DNA of 64,000 bases. Source: Symsagittifera roscoffensis. Taxonomy: Eukaryota > Xenacoelomorpha > Acoela > Convolutidae. The position numbers and the translations under genes are program-made. The notes below the pieces were generated by a model. That model did no database searches and was not told where the DNA came from. It worked only from the letters and a program-made list of their open reading frames with translations. Positions 32,072 to 41,448 of this stretch are shown piece after piece. Position 1 is the stretch's first letter, and each line of letters opens with the position of its first letter. Where the stretch lies: assembly GCF_963678635.1 (NCBI RefSeq), contig NC_087070.1:15753840-15817839 (forward strand). The letters run 5' to 3'.

Positions 32072-33556
32072 ATGCAGCGCATGGACTCGTTAGGATTGAC
32101 TACTAAGATTCCCAGGCTGAGTAAGGGCAGCACGCGAAAATTTAAAACTAGGCGTAGCCAGTCCTCGTTTAGCAGCGCCTCCGACGTGTTTGCCGAAAAT
32201 GAATCGACTAAAGGTCAACCAGTGAGCGAAATGAGATTGAGGAGCGAGAAAAACCTCGATGGCGATCAAAGGCGGAGCGCCGAAAGCGGAACCGCGAGCG
32301 AAACGCTTGTGGACCCCTTTGACGAGGAAGAACAGACGCTCATTCGACCCGACTTTGAGCCGGGCGAGGACCTCGAGCGGGAGGAAGTCGAGAGGACGGA
32401 GGAGACCTCGGAGCGTTCCGAGGTCGAGCCGCGAGAGGAAGTCTTATTCAAGGGAATGTCCAAATCGGAGACCAAGAGTCACAGGTGGAGGGGAGAATAC
32501 TCACATTCGGCTAGTACCCACTCATCTCTGGCCAAGCAGAGCAACAACGCGATGATGTCAAGTATAAGCCCGAGTGAAGAACAACCGGGTTCGAAGGCCA
32601 AGAAGAGTTGGAAGTCTTTGTACGACGAGCGCATGGCGTCACTACCAACTGTAGGTTTAACTTCCAGTTATGACTACCCGGAGATAGCCCATCCGGATGT
32701 GAACTTCACACCGTGCCCAAGGAACGATATGAGCAGGAAGGCGTCGTCAGCCTCGCCGACCAGGCCCATGTCAGATGGGATAACGATGGGAGCGTCATCA
32801 ACCTTCGACAGATTAATGACGTCGATGAGCAAGCAAAAAGGCGATGCGTCATCAAGCACCAGGCTGCAGCCGCAGTTGACCTCATCTTCTCTGGGACTAA
32901 CCCCGGCATTTGGGGCCACTGGCGACATAAGTGACATGTTCGCTGGCGTAATGAATGGTCTGGATGAACTGAGACGGGACATGACTAAAAGAATAGATCA
33001 GGTTGATGAGAGAGCTCACAAGGGTCAAGAGAATCTAAGAGATGAACTAACGCACGTGAAGTCGCAGGCGAGGGTTGATCAAGCTCAGTTGATTCGCAAC
33101 ACCGATCAATGCCTGGCGGAGAGCCTGGCACAGGCAAGCAAGGAGTCATACGAAAGAGAGGCTAGGATGACCAGGGAGATCGAACGATTGTTGAACGATC
33201 ATGATAGTACCTATGCCCACACGATGACTAGCCTGGAGAAGAGGTTAGATGCAAAGTCTGATTTAATAATGCGGAAGCTTGACGCGATCCTGAATGGGAG
33301 TAGTTGGCAGGAGCATTCCAACCCGAGGGAGCGCTCACGCCATGCGAATGATGGAGATGGTACAGGCAGCAATGCCAGAGCCCAGCAAGGCTCGAGAACG
33401 AACTACGAACCAAGAAACAAGGAGCGGCCGAGGGCAGCCCCGCAGAGGCCTGGCTGGACGAATCCAGTCCCGCCGGAGGCAGATGCCACCCCGGAGACAA
33501 GGTTGCCAACCGTGCCACAAGTCAGTTCATGTATGCCTCGGTGTTTGAGCCTCTGA
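32072..33556 (+). CDS. gag: Gag N-terminal region (matrix-like, coiled coil)
   Basis: A 494-codon open frame starting ATGCAGCGCATGGAC. The first half is charged and disordered (basic, Ser- and Glu-rich). A long helical, coiled-coil-like stretch (about residues 295-395, with repeated Glu/Arg heptads) follows, then a Pro/Arg-rich end. No catalytic motif is present. The frame overlaps the next Gag frame by about 28 bp in another phase. The alternative phase just before 33529 also reads as coding (..NRATSQF), so one base was probably gained or lost near 33500-33530 and the natural Gag is one longer protein. Confidence 0.75.
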   Translation: MQRMDSLGLTTKIPRLSKGSTRKFKTRRSQSSFSSASDVFAENESTKGQPVSEMRLRSEKNLDGDQRRSAESGTASETLVDPFDEEEQTLIRPDFEPGEDLEREEVERTEETSERSEVEPREEVLFKGMSKSETKSHRWRGEYSHSASTHSSLAKQSNNAMMSSISPSEEQPGSKAKKSWKSLYDERMASLPTVGLTSSYDYPEIAHPDVNFTPCPRNDMSRKASSASPTRPMSDGITMGASSTFDRLMTSMSKQKGDASSSTRLQPQLTSSSLGLTPAFGATGDISDMFAGVMNGLDELRRDMTKRIDQVDERAHKGQENLRDELTHVKSQARVDQAQLIRNTDQCLAESLAQASKESYEREARMTREIERLLNDHDSTYAHTMTSLEKRLDAKSDLIMRKLDAILNGSSWQEHSNPRERSRHANDGDGTGSNARAQQGSRTNYEPRNKERPRAAPQRPGWTNPVPPEADATPETRLPTVPQVSSCMPRCLSL

Positions 33557-34194
33557 ACAGATCTCTCGAAACATTCATCACCAAGCTCTTGAAGTCAACC
33601 GAGAGAGGAGAGAGGTCAAGAAGGACACTGAAAAAGCCGAAGTCATATAAAGACGAGTCAGACGGCTGCATTGATACTTGGATAGAGGTGATGAAGTTAC
33701 ACTTTGAGGAAGAGAATCTCTCCAAGAAACAAGAGTGCAGCGCGCTGACGAGCAACCTGGAGGGTACTGCATTAAATTGTGTAATGGCGAAAAGAGCCAA
33801 TGAGAGAGACAGCGCTCGCAAGATATTCGACATCCTGCTGAATCGTTTTGGCTCTGGAGTACAAGGGCACCAGGCTATGGTGAAGTTCGAGAAGAGGCGT
33901 CAGAGAGATGAAGAATCAATAGATAATTTCTTGGACGACCTTGAATTGCTCAGGAGGAGAAGCAACCCGGAGGAGAGAATATCCGAGCGAAACTTGGCGA
34001 TTGCTTCGAAGTTCATGGATGGAGTAAGGAGTGAGGAGTTGAAGACGATGTTGGCCACTCACTTCACCCTGTCGCTTGACCAGGTACCCACGCCTGACGA
34101 CTTGCGTATGAAGTCACGCGAGTATTTACTCATAAAACCGAGGGCGCAAAATCGTTACAGCAATTATGGCAACTATAGCGGGACAAACCGATGA
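33529..34194 (+). CDS. gag: Gag capsid region
   Basis: 222 codons with the helical signature of Ty3/Gypsy capsids: a tryptophan followed by MKLHFEEENL, ALTSNLEGTALNCV, FDILLNRFG, and a conserved helix with FLDDLELLRRR. It forms the particle shell. It ends in a frameshift at about 34180-34195, where the coding signal moves to the frame that carries the zinc knuckles. The ATG at 33534 is probably internal, not a true start. Confidence 0.75.
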   Translation: MYASVFEPLNRSLETFITKLLKSTERGERSRRTLKKPKSYKDESDGCIDTWIEVMKLHFEEENLSKKQECSALTSNLEGTALNCVMAKRANERDSARKIFDILLNRFGSGVQGHQAMVKFEKRRQRDEESIDNFLDDLELLRRRSNPEERISERNLAIASKFMDGVRSEELKTMLATHFTLSLDQVPTPDDLRMKSREYLLIKPRAQNRYSNYGNYSGTNR

Positions 34195-34891
34195 CATGGA
34201 TAAGAGGAGGTCGTGTGCGAATTGTGGTTCGATGGACCATCACGTTTCCGCGTGTTCTGCATACAAACAGAACATGAAGGCCATAGTCTACTTTCTCGAG
34301 GACGCCGACGCGACCGACGAGGATCATGAAGAGTACGTCAGAGGGCTCATCATGAAATATGGTCCGAGGTGTTTCTTCTGTAATTTGGAGGGACACTTCA
34401 AGTCGGATTGTACTCAATTTTGGGATGCAGTAGCGGACGCGAAACATCCCCGCCACGAAGAGGCGCTTTCGGGTGTCAAGGCCAGTCGAGCACGTCTGAT
34501 GAACGAGGCTGAATCTCGGAGAAAGGAGACGACACTGAGCACCTTCACGACCAAAAAGGTTAAGACGTGGCCTGACGAGGTGGTAGCCTCGAACCTCGAA
34601 GCAGAGTCGTCTAGCCCACTCAAGGTGGATTACGGCCTGGCGGCAAGGACAGCGCTGCAGAATGTCAAACAGGACCTAGCCACGAAAGAAGTGCAGCAAT
34701 GGGTAAGGTCGGAGCTGGAGAGCACAGATCTTCGGGAAAGTTTAAATGTTCTGGGTAAAACGATAAAAGTAGAAGACAAAGAGGAACCCAGGAAACAGGG
34801 ACTAAAACTGAACGTTATATCTGGTAAGACTTTCGGCATGACGAAGGAGGGGACCAAAATAATGTCCATCATCTCAGTCGCAGGGCACTAG
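34166..34891 (+). CDS. gag: Gag nucleocapsid with two zinc knuckles, ending in an in-frame UAG
   Basis: Two CX2CX4HX4C knuckles, CANCGSMDHHVSAC and CFFCNLEGHFKSDC, bind the genomic RNA. They are about 50 residues apart, wider than is usual. A charged linker follows. The frame closes with TAG at 34889-34891, yet the same frame continues without interruption into the protease region, so this could be a leaky gag-pol stop or a point mutation. Confidence 0.8.
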   Translation: MATIAGQTDDMDKRRSCANCGSMDHHVSACSAYKQNMKAIVYFLEDADATDEDHEEYVRGLIMKYGPRCFFCNLEGHFKSDCTQFWDAVADAKHPRHEEALSGVKASRARLMNEAESRRKETTLSTFTTKKVKTWPDEVVASNLEAESSSPLKVDYGLAARTALQNVKQDLATKEVQQWVRSELESTDLRESLNVLGKTIKVEDKEEPRKQGLKLNVISGKTFGMTKEGTKIMSIISVAGH

Positions 34892-35956
34892 GTGGTCAAG
34901 AACTTGAGTGAACCATCCGAGATTACACTAGTCCACCTGGACATCTATGCCGACTACCTGAAGGAGAAAGATCCCAAACTGGACTCCAGGGCAGTGCGAG
35001 CGCTGCTCACAACGGGAGGTCCGAGGCTGATGAAAGTGGACGGACATTATATCGATGTCCATGGCCCTTACCCGATCCTGATGAATGTGGATGGCATCAA
35101 CATCTACACGAAAGCTCACATAACTGATGCAAACGATCAGATTGGCCGGATATACATTGGTCAAGAGGAGCTGAAGGTTAGACGAATCGGACACAACGCG
35201 ATGCTCGAACAAGATGCGGTGCATATAGGTTGCGAGGCCGATCTGGCTGCGCACGTGCTGGACGTGCAAGGCAGGCAACTTTCCGTAAAGGGATTGCTAG
35301 ACACGGGAGCAGTGGTTAGTGTCATGCCAGTTTAAACTTGGACCGACATGGGTTTCGAGAGGTCGGATCTCATACCGACAAACATCAGGTTGGCAGCGGC
35401 CAATCAGGGAGCGATCTATGTCACTGGACAAACCCCGATCATTTCACTGCAGCTCGGAGGAAGACATCTTTGGATGAGCTTCCTAGTAGTGGAGAATTTG
35501 GACGAATCCGATCAGTTCATCTTAGGAAGGGATTTCGTTCGCAACTTTGACGTCACGATCGATCTCAATGACGGGTTGATTAGGATCAAGGATCCTGAGA
35601 GAAAGTATGAAAAGAGACCCCTTAATAAGATCTTAATTAATCAGGCCAAGGTGCCAATTTTTCTGGATCGAAAAGTTAGATTAACACCAAACCAAGCCGT
35701 AGTAGCGACGTTTAGGATGAGGAACTTGAATGAACTCAGCAATGACAGACAGGTGTGTCTGGTACCAAATCCAAACAGTAAAAGCTCGGCTATTTTAGCA
35801 AGAAGCTTCTCACTCACTCAGAGCGGACTGTGTGTGAATGTGTTATTGAACACAGAAGCAACAACAGTGACAATACAGAGGGGAAAGAAACTTGGCTACG
35901 CTTTGCCTCTGAACACAGACTTTCATAGTGTGGAGAACTTGAAAAGTTTGATGTAA
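34892..35956 (+). pseudogene. pol: Aspartic protease region of Pol, interrupted by one in-frame TAA
   Basis: Retropepsin-like protease that would cut Gag-Pol. The active-site motif LLDTGAVVSVMP lies near 35300-35335, and the second conserved motif FILGRDFV near 35515-35540. A TAA at 35336-35338 falls between them in the same frame, right after the active-site strand, so this copy cannot make the complete enzyme unless the stop is read through. The segment before the active site (about 130 residues) is not recognised. The frame ends at 35956, a few codons past the point where the RT frame takes over. Confidence 0.75.
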
Positions 35957-36927
35957 CTAAATGTCCATTACATGCGAACCAAGAATGTATAATGAAAAGA
36001 GTGAATGAATTGAAATCTTCTAGGAAATTGTTTTCAATGAAGTCGGAAACAGATGATGGGCTGTCTAGTTGTTCCAACTTTCCTGAGAGGCCGACGGAAG
36101 CAGAGTTAGCAGCGAATAAGCCTGTCCTACCTGAGATAGAACATCTGAAGGGTAAAATATCAGACAAGGAATTAGATTCGCTCAGAGCGGTGCTAAATCG
36201 GAACGCAGAAGTTTTTTCAAAGCATAAGGCCGACATAGGTTGTTGTAATTTTGTAGAGCACGAGATTGAGATAGAAGAGGGCTCGGTACCTCATAGGGAA
36301 GGGGCGAGAAGAATGACCCCAAACAAGTCAGAAGCGTGTAGGAAGGAAATCGAGATGTTAATGGAGTACGACATGATCGAGCCGTCGAAGTCCCCATGGG
36401 CTTGTGGCGTGGTCATGGCGAAAAAGAAAGGGGGACAACTCAGATTTTGTTGTGACTTCCGTTATCTGAACGCAGTGACTATAAAGGACGCATACCCGAT
36501 TCCCCGCATCGATGAGAGCCTATCCAAGCTGGGGGACGCGAAGTTCTTCACGACGTTGGATTTGGGCTCTGCGTTCTGGCAAGTGCCACTCAGAAAGCAA
36601 GATCGAGAGAAAACAGGCTTCGCGTGTGAGCGCGGACTGTTCCAGTGGAAGAGGATGCCATTCGGATTGTGCAACGCGACGGCCACATTCCAGCGACTGA
36701 TGGCCCAGGCACTCACGAGCGTCACTAAGAAATACGGGAATCTCATCATGTGTTATGTCGATGATGTCGTGATTGCAACAACAACCTTAGAAGACCACAT
36801 AGAGAGGTTGGAGGAGGTGTTTTCTTGCATGAAGCAGGCGGGTCTGAAATGTAAGCCCTCTAAGTGTGAAATCCTCAGGGATTCCATAAAGTATCTGGGC
36901 CGCGCCTGGTTGACAAACATGGAGTGA
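35941..36927 (+). CDS. pol: Reverse transcriptase domain of Pol
   Basis: Ty3/Gypsy RT. Motifs in order: RMTP..., the FCCDFRYLNAVT and YPIPRIDE block, LDLGSAFWQVPL (first catalytic Asp), GLFQWKRMPFGLCNATATFQ, YVDDVV (catalytic Asp pair), and IKYLG. The frame extends upstream of the ATG at 35992 to about 35941, showing a frameshift from the protease frame. At the 3' end the frame goes out of phase at about 36902-36912, directly after IKYLG, and the coding signal continues in the next frame. Confidence 0.9.
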   Translation, partial: EKFDVTKCPLHANQECIMKRVNELKSSRKLFSMKSETDDGLSSCSNFPERPTEAELAANKPVLPEIEHLKGKISDKELDSLRAVLNRNAEVFSKHKADIGCCNFVEHEIEIEEGSVPHREGARRMTPNKSEACRKEIEMLMEYDMIEPSKSPWACGVVMAKKKGGQLRFCCDFRYLNAVTIKDAYPIPRIDESLSKLGDAKFFTTLDLGSAFWQVPLRKQDREKTGFACERGLFQWKRMPFGLCNATATFQRLMAQALTSVTKKYGNLIMCYVDDVVIATTTLEDHIERLEEVFSCMKQAGLKCKPSKCEILRDSIKYLGRAWLTNME

Positions 36928-39900
36928 GACCAGATCCCGAAGCGGTTGAAGCGGTGCTGACCTGGAAGGCACCTAAAACAGATACACAGCTGATGAGTTT
37001 TCTGGGATTCGCAAATTATTATCCAGAGTTCATCAAGGGGTATGCTGACAAAATATACCCCATGCAGAGGTTGATGGGAAACAAGGGCAAAAAGTTCACC
37101 TGGACTGATGAGGCACAAGTTTCATTTGAAAACATCAAAGGTGAACTTTGCGAGGCACCGGTCCTCGGCATGCCAACAGAGAAGGGGATGTTCGTGCTGG
37201 ATACGGATGCATCAGTGGTTGCGATATCGGGCATACTTCACCAGGAGCAGGAGTGGAACGGGAGAACGGTTCTTCGTCCGATAGCCTACGGGAGTAAAGT
37301 CCTGAGTGATACTGAAATGAAGTACGGCGCACCAAAAGCGGAGATGTTTGCGGTGATCACTTTCGTGGAAAAATACAGGGCCTACTTGGGGAGTGCTCCC
37401 TTCAAGTTACTTGTGGATAATCGTGCCCTGGCCTGGCTGAAAACCTATTCGATGGACCAAAGTTATATTGGTCGTTGGATTGTGCGCCTGGATGGATACC
37501 ACATGATCATAGAGCACCGTACCCGTGACAAGCACCAGAACGCAGATAGCCTCAGCAAAAAGACAGAATTTTATGAGCGCCCCGAGGAGAAACAGGCTAA
37601 CCAATCAGAGATCAAAGACGGGTTTTCCTTTCTGGACAAAGAAACCTACGACAAGCTGGCACTTACTAGGTGGTTAGACAAGTCAGGATATCCTATACCC
37701 GGACACCCTGACCTTCCAGTGGAGACGATCGCGGAGATAAAGCTTTTAGACAGAGGCGAGCCCGTTCCGTTGGATCTGCTAGTCCGATCCAACTTGGTAC
37801 AGCAAGAACTTACCAGGCTGGGCATAAACAGCTTGGCTCTATTGAACAGGACGGTGGAAGTGGCGCCGGACGTCATGGGAAAGCTCCGTGACTTGTTGGA
37901 CAGGGAAATGGATAGGCATGATCGTGAATGGATGGAGACCATGCAGCGGTTGACTGTCACCGAGAGAACAGAGAAGAGGCCAGTGTCCATTCGCAGCCGA
38001 GGCGTTGAACGGGATTGCAGGTCGATTGTCAACCAGCTGGTGAGCTCGATGCCGAAGGAAGTCTTGTTGAGAACTTCGTTCAGTGAATATGGAACACTGA
38101 ATCAGAATCAAACTACTGAGGAAGTCAGGATCAGGTCGAAATCTAGCTTCACGAGGAGAGTGCACTTCACGGATGCAAAAGAGGAATACGAGCCGAGCCC
38201 AGATTGTTCGTCCGTGGACGAGACAATGTCCGGGGAGTCTGATATCTTCGAGCCAGTCAAGGACGACTCGTCTGAGGAGTCGGACACCTTTGAGCCCGTG
38301 CAGGACGACTTGTCCGGGGAGAGGTTGACTAGACCACCTAGGGGCAAAATTTTGTCCGGGGAGTCGGGTTCAAAGCAACCGATGGACAGAGTTTTGTCCG
38401 GGGAGTCGAGAAACATCTCAAACAACTTGGAGTATGATGTTGGAGAATCAGTCGACTCAAGTGTTGACTCGGGACCCCAGTCCTGGGACAACACGTCTGA
38501 AACAACTTCCAATTCCGATATGTCAGAAATCGCAATCCACTCCTTATTGGTAGACTGGAAGCAGCGTGGGCTGGACCGGGAAACACATCAGGATCCAGAC
38601 AGGGACAGATACACCTCAGATGAAGAGGGCACTGTGGTAGATAATGCCGCGGACGAGCTCGAGCTGATAGCAGTTTCGAAACGCCCAACCAGATTGCTGC
38701 CACATGGTACGGTCGTCCGTACCAATCTGGAACCATCTGTGCAGGAAGCGACGCCTTTGAAAAAGATATGGTGTGTCAAGTTGATGGACGATGCTCATGC
38801 TCCGGAGATAATGAGTGGGCAAATGAACGTGGTAAAGACGTTTTTGAAAGCCAGGTACAGGCTGTCGGATCTCCTAAGGGCTCAACGAAATGATAGAATG
38901 ACGAGCAGTCTGAAGAGATGGATCGAGAATGGAGCACCTGACAAGGGAGACTTGGAAGAAGACAGCTACAAGATCTTGAAGCAATTCTACCTGAAGCGAA
39001 ACGACTTGTTGTACCTGAATAAGGACGGAATCGTTGCCTGCAAGCGAAAAGAGGAGGACAAGGTCCTCTATAAATACAATTCAATAGTGTTACCACAGTT
39101 GTACCAGACCGAATTGCTCTTTCGCTCACATGATCAGATGGGCCATCAAGGCGTGGACAAAGTGTATAACAGGATACAGAAACGATTCGAATGGCCGGGA
39201 TTGAAAAAGGCTTGTGAGAAGTGGATCGCCGCATGCCTGTCATGTCAACAGGCGAAGGATCCCAGGAAACTAAGGTTCCCCCTACAGTCAATAGAGTCGT
39301 CAGGTTTCAACGAAGTGGTGCAAATTGATCATCAGAAAATCTGCATGACAGCAACGGGCTATAATCAGGTGCTGGTAATGATCGACCATTTTACGAAGGA
39401 TGCGGAAGCAGCACCCTGCATGACAGCATCGGCGGAAGAAACATGTGATCATTTGATAAATGTGTGGATAGCGAGGCATGGCTGCCCCATCACGTTCCAA
39501 TCGGACAATGGCAAAGCATTCGTGGGTGATCTCACGAAGGAGTTGATGAAAAGGTCGCAGGTAGCGCAGGACCACTCGACCACTTATCACCCGCAAACGA
39601 ATGGCCTAGTCGAGAGGCAAAACCGCACACTGGTATCCATGCTGAGAGTCTACTGCTCGCGTTACATGGATGACTGGGACAAGCACTTGCCGCAAGTGAT
39701 GGGTGCTTACAACAGCACGGAGCATTCCACGACGGGAATAAGTCCGCACATGATGTTAACGGGTCATGAAAAAGCGCTCCCGTTGACGTTTTTCTACCCT
39801 GAATATGAGGGGAAGAGGACAGCACCGCAGACGTACGTGCGGGATGTTATTAGAAGACAGCAGAACCTCAATGACTTATGCAGGAGGAATACGCAACAGG

Positions 39901-40412
39901 CACAAATTAGACAAAAAAGGAGGTTTGATAAAAGGACAGCTGATGCGGAAGCCTACTCAGTTGGCGACTACGTCTGGGTGTTCCAGGAAGTGGTTCCACC
40001 AAAAGGAACCAAGAAATTATTAAAGAAATGGCGTGGTCCATTTCAGATAACAGAAGTGCACCAAAGAGGTAGTTTTTATCGATTGAGCACTGGAAGAGCA
40101 GCTCATTATGAAAACATCAAACCACACAATGCCTCGTCAGAGGATTGGCGCATCCCAGCGGACATGCAAGAGGGAGACTATTTGATAGTGGATCCTGCTT
40201 GTGAAGTGAATGAAAGGGGTACTCGCGACAAAAACGACGGGAATGAGGTGGTGGATGACTGCGACCTACCACTGGATCTCGAGTTGACCGAGCGAGTAGA
40301 GGTGGACGATGAAACTCTACCCTATGCCGAGGAAGACTGGGACTGCCCGGAACAAATCGAAATTGACAAGGGAATACAGCCTGACTTTCCTCTCACTATG
40401 GAAACACGCTAA
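36924..40412 (+). CDS. pol: RNase H, integrase and acidic C-terminal region of Pol
   Basis: 1162 codons. RNase H comes first (VLDTDAS, AEMFAVI, LLVDNRALAWL, QNADSLSK) and is complete. A spacer of about 450 residues follows, with repeated LSGES/SGES motifs (about 38230-38410), unusually long for Gypsy. The integrase has an HHCC zinc finger (HDQMGH..CLSCQ), catalytic Asp in QIDHQK, Asp in FQSDNGKAF, Glu in TNGLVERQNRT, then a GPF module (WRGPFQI...ENIKPHN) and no chromodomain. An acidic tail runs to TAA at 40410-40412. The same frame stays open beyond that stop to 41096, so the stop looks secondary. Confidence 0.9.
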   Translation: MRPDPEAVEAVLTWKAPKTDTQLMSFLGFANYYPEFIKGYADKIYPMQRLMGNKGKKFTWTDEAQVSFENIKGELCEAPVLGMPTEKGMFVLDTDASVVAISGILHQEQEWNGRTVLRPIAYGSKVLSDTEMKYGAPKAEMFAVITFVEKYRAYLGSAPFKLLVDNRALAWLKTYSMDQSYIGRWIVRLDGYHMIIEHRTRDKHQNADSLSKKTEFYERPEEKQANQSEIKDGFSFLDKETYDKLALTRWLDKSGYPIPGHPDLPVETIAEIKLLDRGEPVPLDLLVRSNLVQQELTRLGINSLALLNRTVEVAPDVMGKLRDLLDREMDRHDREWMETMQRLTVTERTEKRPVSIRSRGVERDCRSIVNQLVSSMPKEVLLRTSFSEYGTLNQNQTTEEVRIRSKSSFTRRVHFTDAKEEYEPSPDCSSVDETMSGESDIFEPVKDDSSEESDTFEPVQDDLSGERLTRPPRGKILSGESGSKQPMDRVLSGESRNISNNLEYDVGESVDSSVDSGPQSWDNTSETTSNSDMSEIAIHSLLVDWKQRGLDRETHQDPDRDRYTSDEEGTVVDNAADELELIAVSKRPTRLLPHGTVVRTNLEPSVQEATPLKKIWCVKLMDDAHAPEIMSGQMNVVKTFLKARYRLSDLLRAQRNDRMTSSLKRWIENGAPDKGDLEEDSYKILKQFYLKRNDLLYLNKDGIVACKRKEEDKVLYKYNSIVLPQLYQTELLFRSHDQMGHQGVDKVYNRIQKRFEWPGLKKACEKWIAACLSCQQAKDPRKLRFPLQSIESSGFNEVVQIDHQKICMTATGYNQVLVMIDHFTKDAEAAPCMTASAEETCDHLINVWIARHGCPITFQSDNGKAFVGDLTKELMKRSQVAQDHSTTYHPQTNGLVERQNRTLVSMLRVYCSRYMDDWDKHLPQVMGAYNSTEHSTTGISPHMMLTGHEKALPLTFFYPEYEGKRTAPQTYVRDVIRRQQNLNDLCRRNTQQAQIRQKRRFDKRTADAEAYSVGDYVWVFQEVVPPKGTKKLLKKWRGPFQITEVHQRGSFYRLSTGRAAHYENIKPHNASSEDWRIPADMQEGDYLIVDPACEVNERGTRDKNDGNEVVDDCDLPLDLELTERVEVDDETLPYAEEDWDCPEQIEIDKGIQPDFPLTMETR

Positions 40413-41096
40413 AGCAGGAGAGGAAAAAACCAGAAGAAATACAATCCGTACGGCGAGGACTTCGTTGTAGACAGGATAGTTGTAAGTGATGTCATAGACT
40501 CGCTGGTGGGACTGGACGAAGTGGCGATGCTAGAAGAAATCGACCTGGTGAACGATATGGATCAAGATTGGATCGACGATCGATCAGAACCGGAAGTGGA
40601 GTTCGAACCAGAAGCGGAACAGACTCATGAGCAAGAACTAACAAACTTGCGCGTGCTCGAATGGCTCCATGATCTGCCGACAGATCCAAAAAAGACGATC
40701 CTGCTGATTCAGGACGTCGATAGAGACGGCGTCAAATACATCAGTCATGACAATACCGAGTCCAACTGGGTCGCCCCGGATGGTCCTCTACGTGTTCCAC
40801 AATCCAACCTCGATCTCCTAGACTTTGGGCAATCGACGGGAACGTCGATGGATATTTTTTTCCGGGGAGTGGGGGAAAATCTGATAATAAAAAAAATGAA
40901 ATCGGCAAGAGAAACCGGAGAACTAGAGACAGAGGGCGAGAATGCTAAAAAACCACCTTTTGGACGAATCTTTGAATCGTATTTTGATCTACGGAACCAA
41001 TATCGTCATAACGGACAGCGATTTCATACTCACGGAACGCACGTGCGCCATAGCGATAACCGCGGACGTAAGCTTCAAAACAGCACTAGCGGCTGA
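40413..41096 (+). CDS. Acidic extension of Pol after an in-frame stop
   Basis: Continues the integrase frame directly after TAA 40410-40412 with 227 codons, rich in Asp and Glu (VDRIVVSDVIDSL.., DMDQDWIDDRSEPEVEFEPEAE). No known fold recognised. Around 40940-40990 the coding signal shifts to the frame of the macro domain. It may link integrase to the macro domain in an intact Pol. Confidence 0.65.
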   Translation, partial: SRRGKNQKKYNPYGEDFVVDRIVVSDVIDSLVGLDEVAMLEEIDLVNDMDQDWIDDRSEPEVEFEPEAEQTHEQELTNLRVLEWLHDLPTDPKKTILLIQDVDRDGVKYISHDNTESNWVAPDGPLRVPQSNLDLLDFGQSTGTSMDIFFRGVGENLIIKKMKSARETGELETEGENAKKPPFGRIFESYFDLRNQYRHNGQRFHTHGTHVRHSDNRGRKLQNSTSG

Positions 41097-41448
41097 CTTC
41101 AAAAGAGAGTATAAAAATATCGCGTTTTTGTGGAAACAGAGGCCTGGTGTGGGAGGGATGATAGCGCTGCCCCCTGTTGCATCACAGATACCAGGGAAAT
41201 ATTTGTGTTTCCTGGTTACCAAGGCCACTGATAGGCAACACGTAGATCCAAAGAGCTTGGTATTGGCTTTGACTCGACTTAGCGATTTTTTGGTTGAGAG
41301 AGTAGTGACCTCTCTCTCGTTGCCAGTATACGATCCTAATGGGGGAAAGCTACATCCGAGAGAGTTGTATGCACTTATGCATATGATATTTTCAGAGACT
41401 GACATAGAAGTTTACTTACACAAAAAATACTATCTGAGCATATGCTAA
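40942..41448 (+). CDS. Macro domain resembling TARG1/OARD1, at the end of Pol
   Basis: 168 codons. Residues about 32-165 align in order with the ADP-ribose-binding macro domain of the TARG1/OARD1 type: CAIAITADVSFKTALAADFK matches the 'H-C-I-S-x-D-x-x-M-G-A-G-I-A-x-x-F-K' region. KYLCFLVTK, a 25-residue helix, VTSLSLP and FSETDIEVYLHKKY match the following strands and helices. TARG1 hydrolyses ADP-ribose esters on proteins using a lysine and an aspartate. The lysine position is kept (Lys94), but the glycine-rich loop GCGLD is replaced by DPNGG (131-135), so the catalytic Asp is not obvious, and the MGAGIA loop reads FKTALA. Binding without hydrolysis is plausible. The stop is at 41446-41448. 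Confidence 0.7.
   Translation: MLKNHLLDESLNRILIYGTNIVITDSDFILTERTCAIAITADVSFKTALAADFKREYKNIAFLWKQRPGVGGMIALPPVASQIPGKYLCFLVTKATDRQHVDPKSLVLALTRLSDFLVERVVTSLSLPVYDPNGGKLHPRELYALMHMIFSETDIEVYLHKKYYLSIC

Noticed and set aside
40942-41448. Macro domain as an independent host gene trapped in the element
   Set aside because: No intron, promoter or poly(A) signal separates it from pol, and the Pol frame stays open nearly up to it apart from one TAA and one shift.
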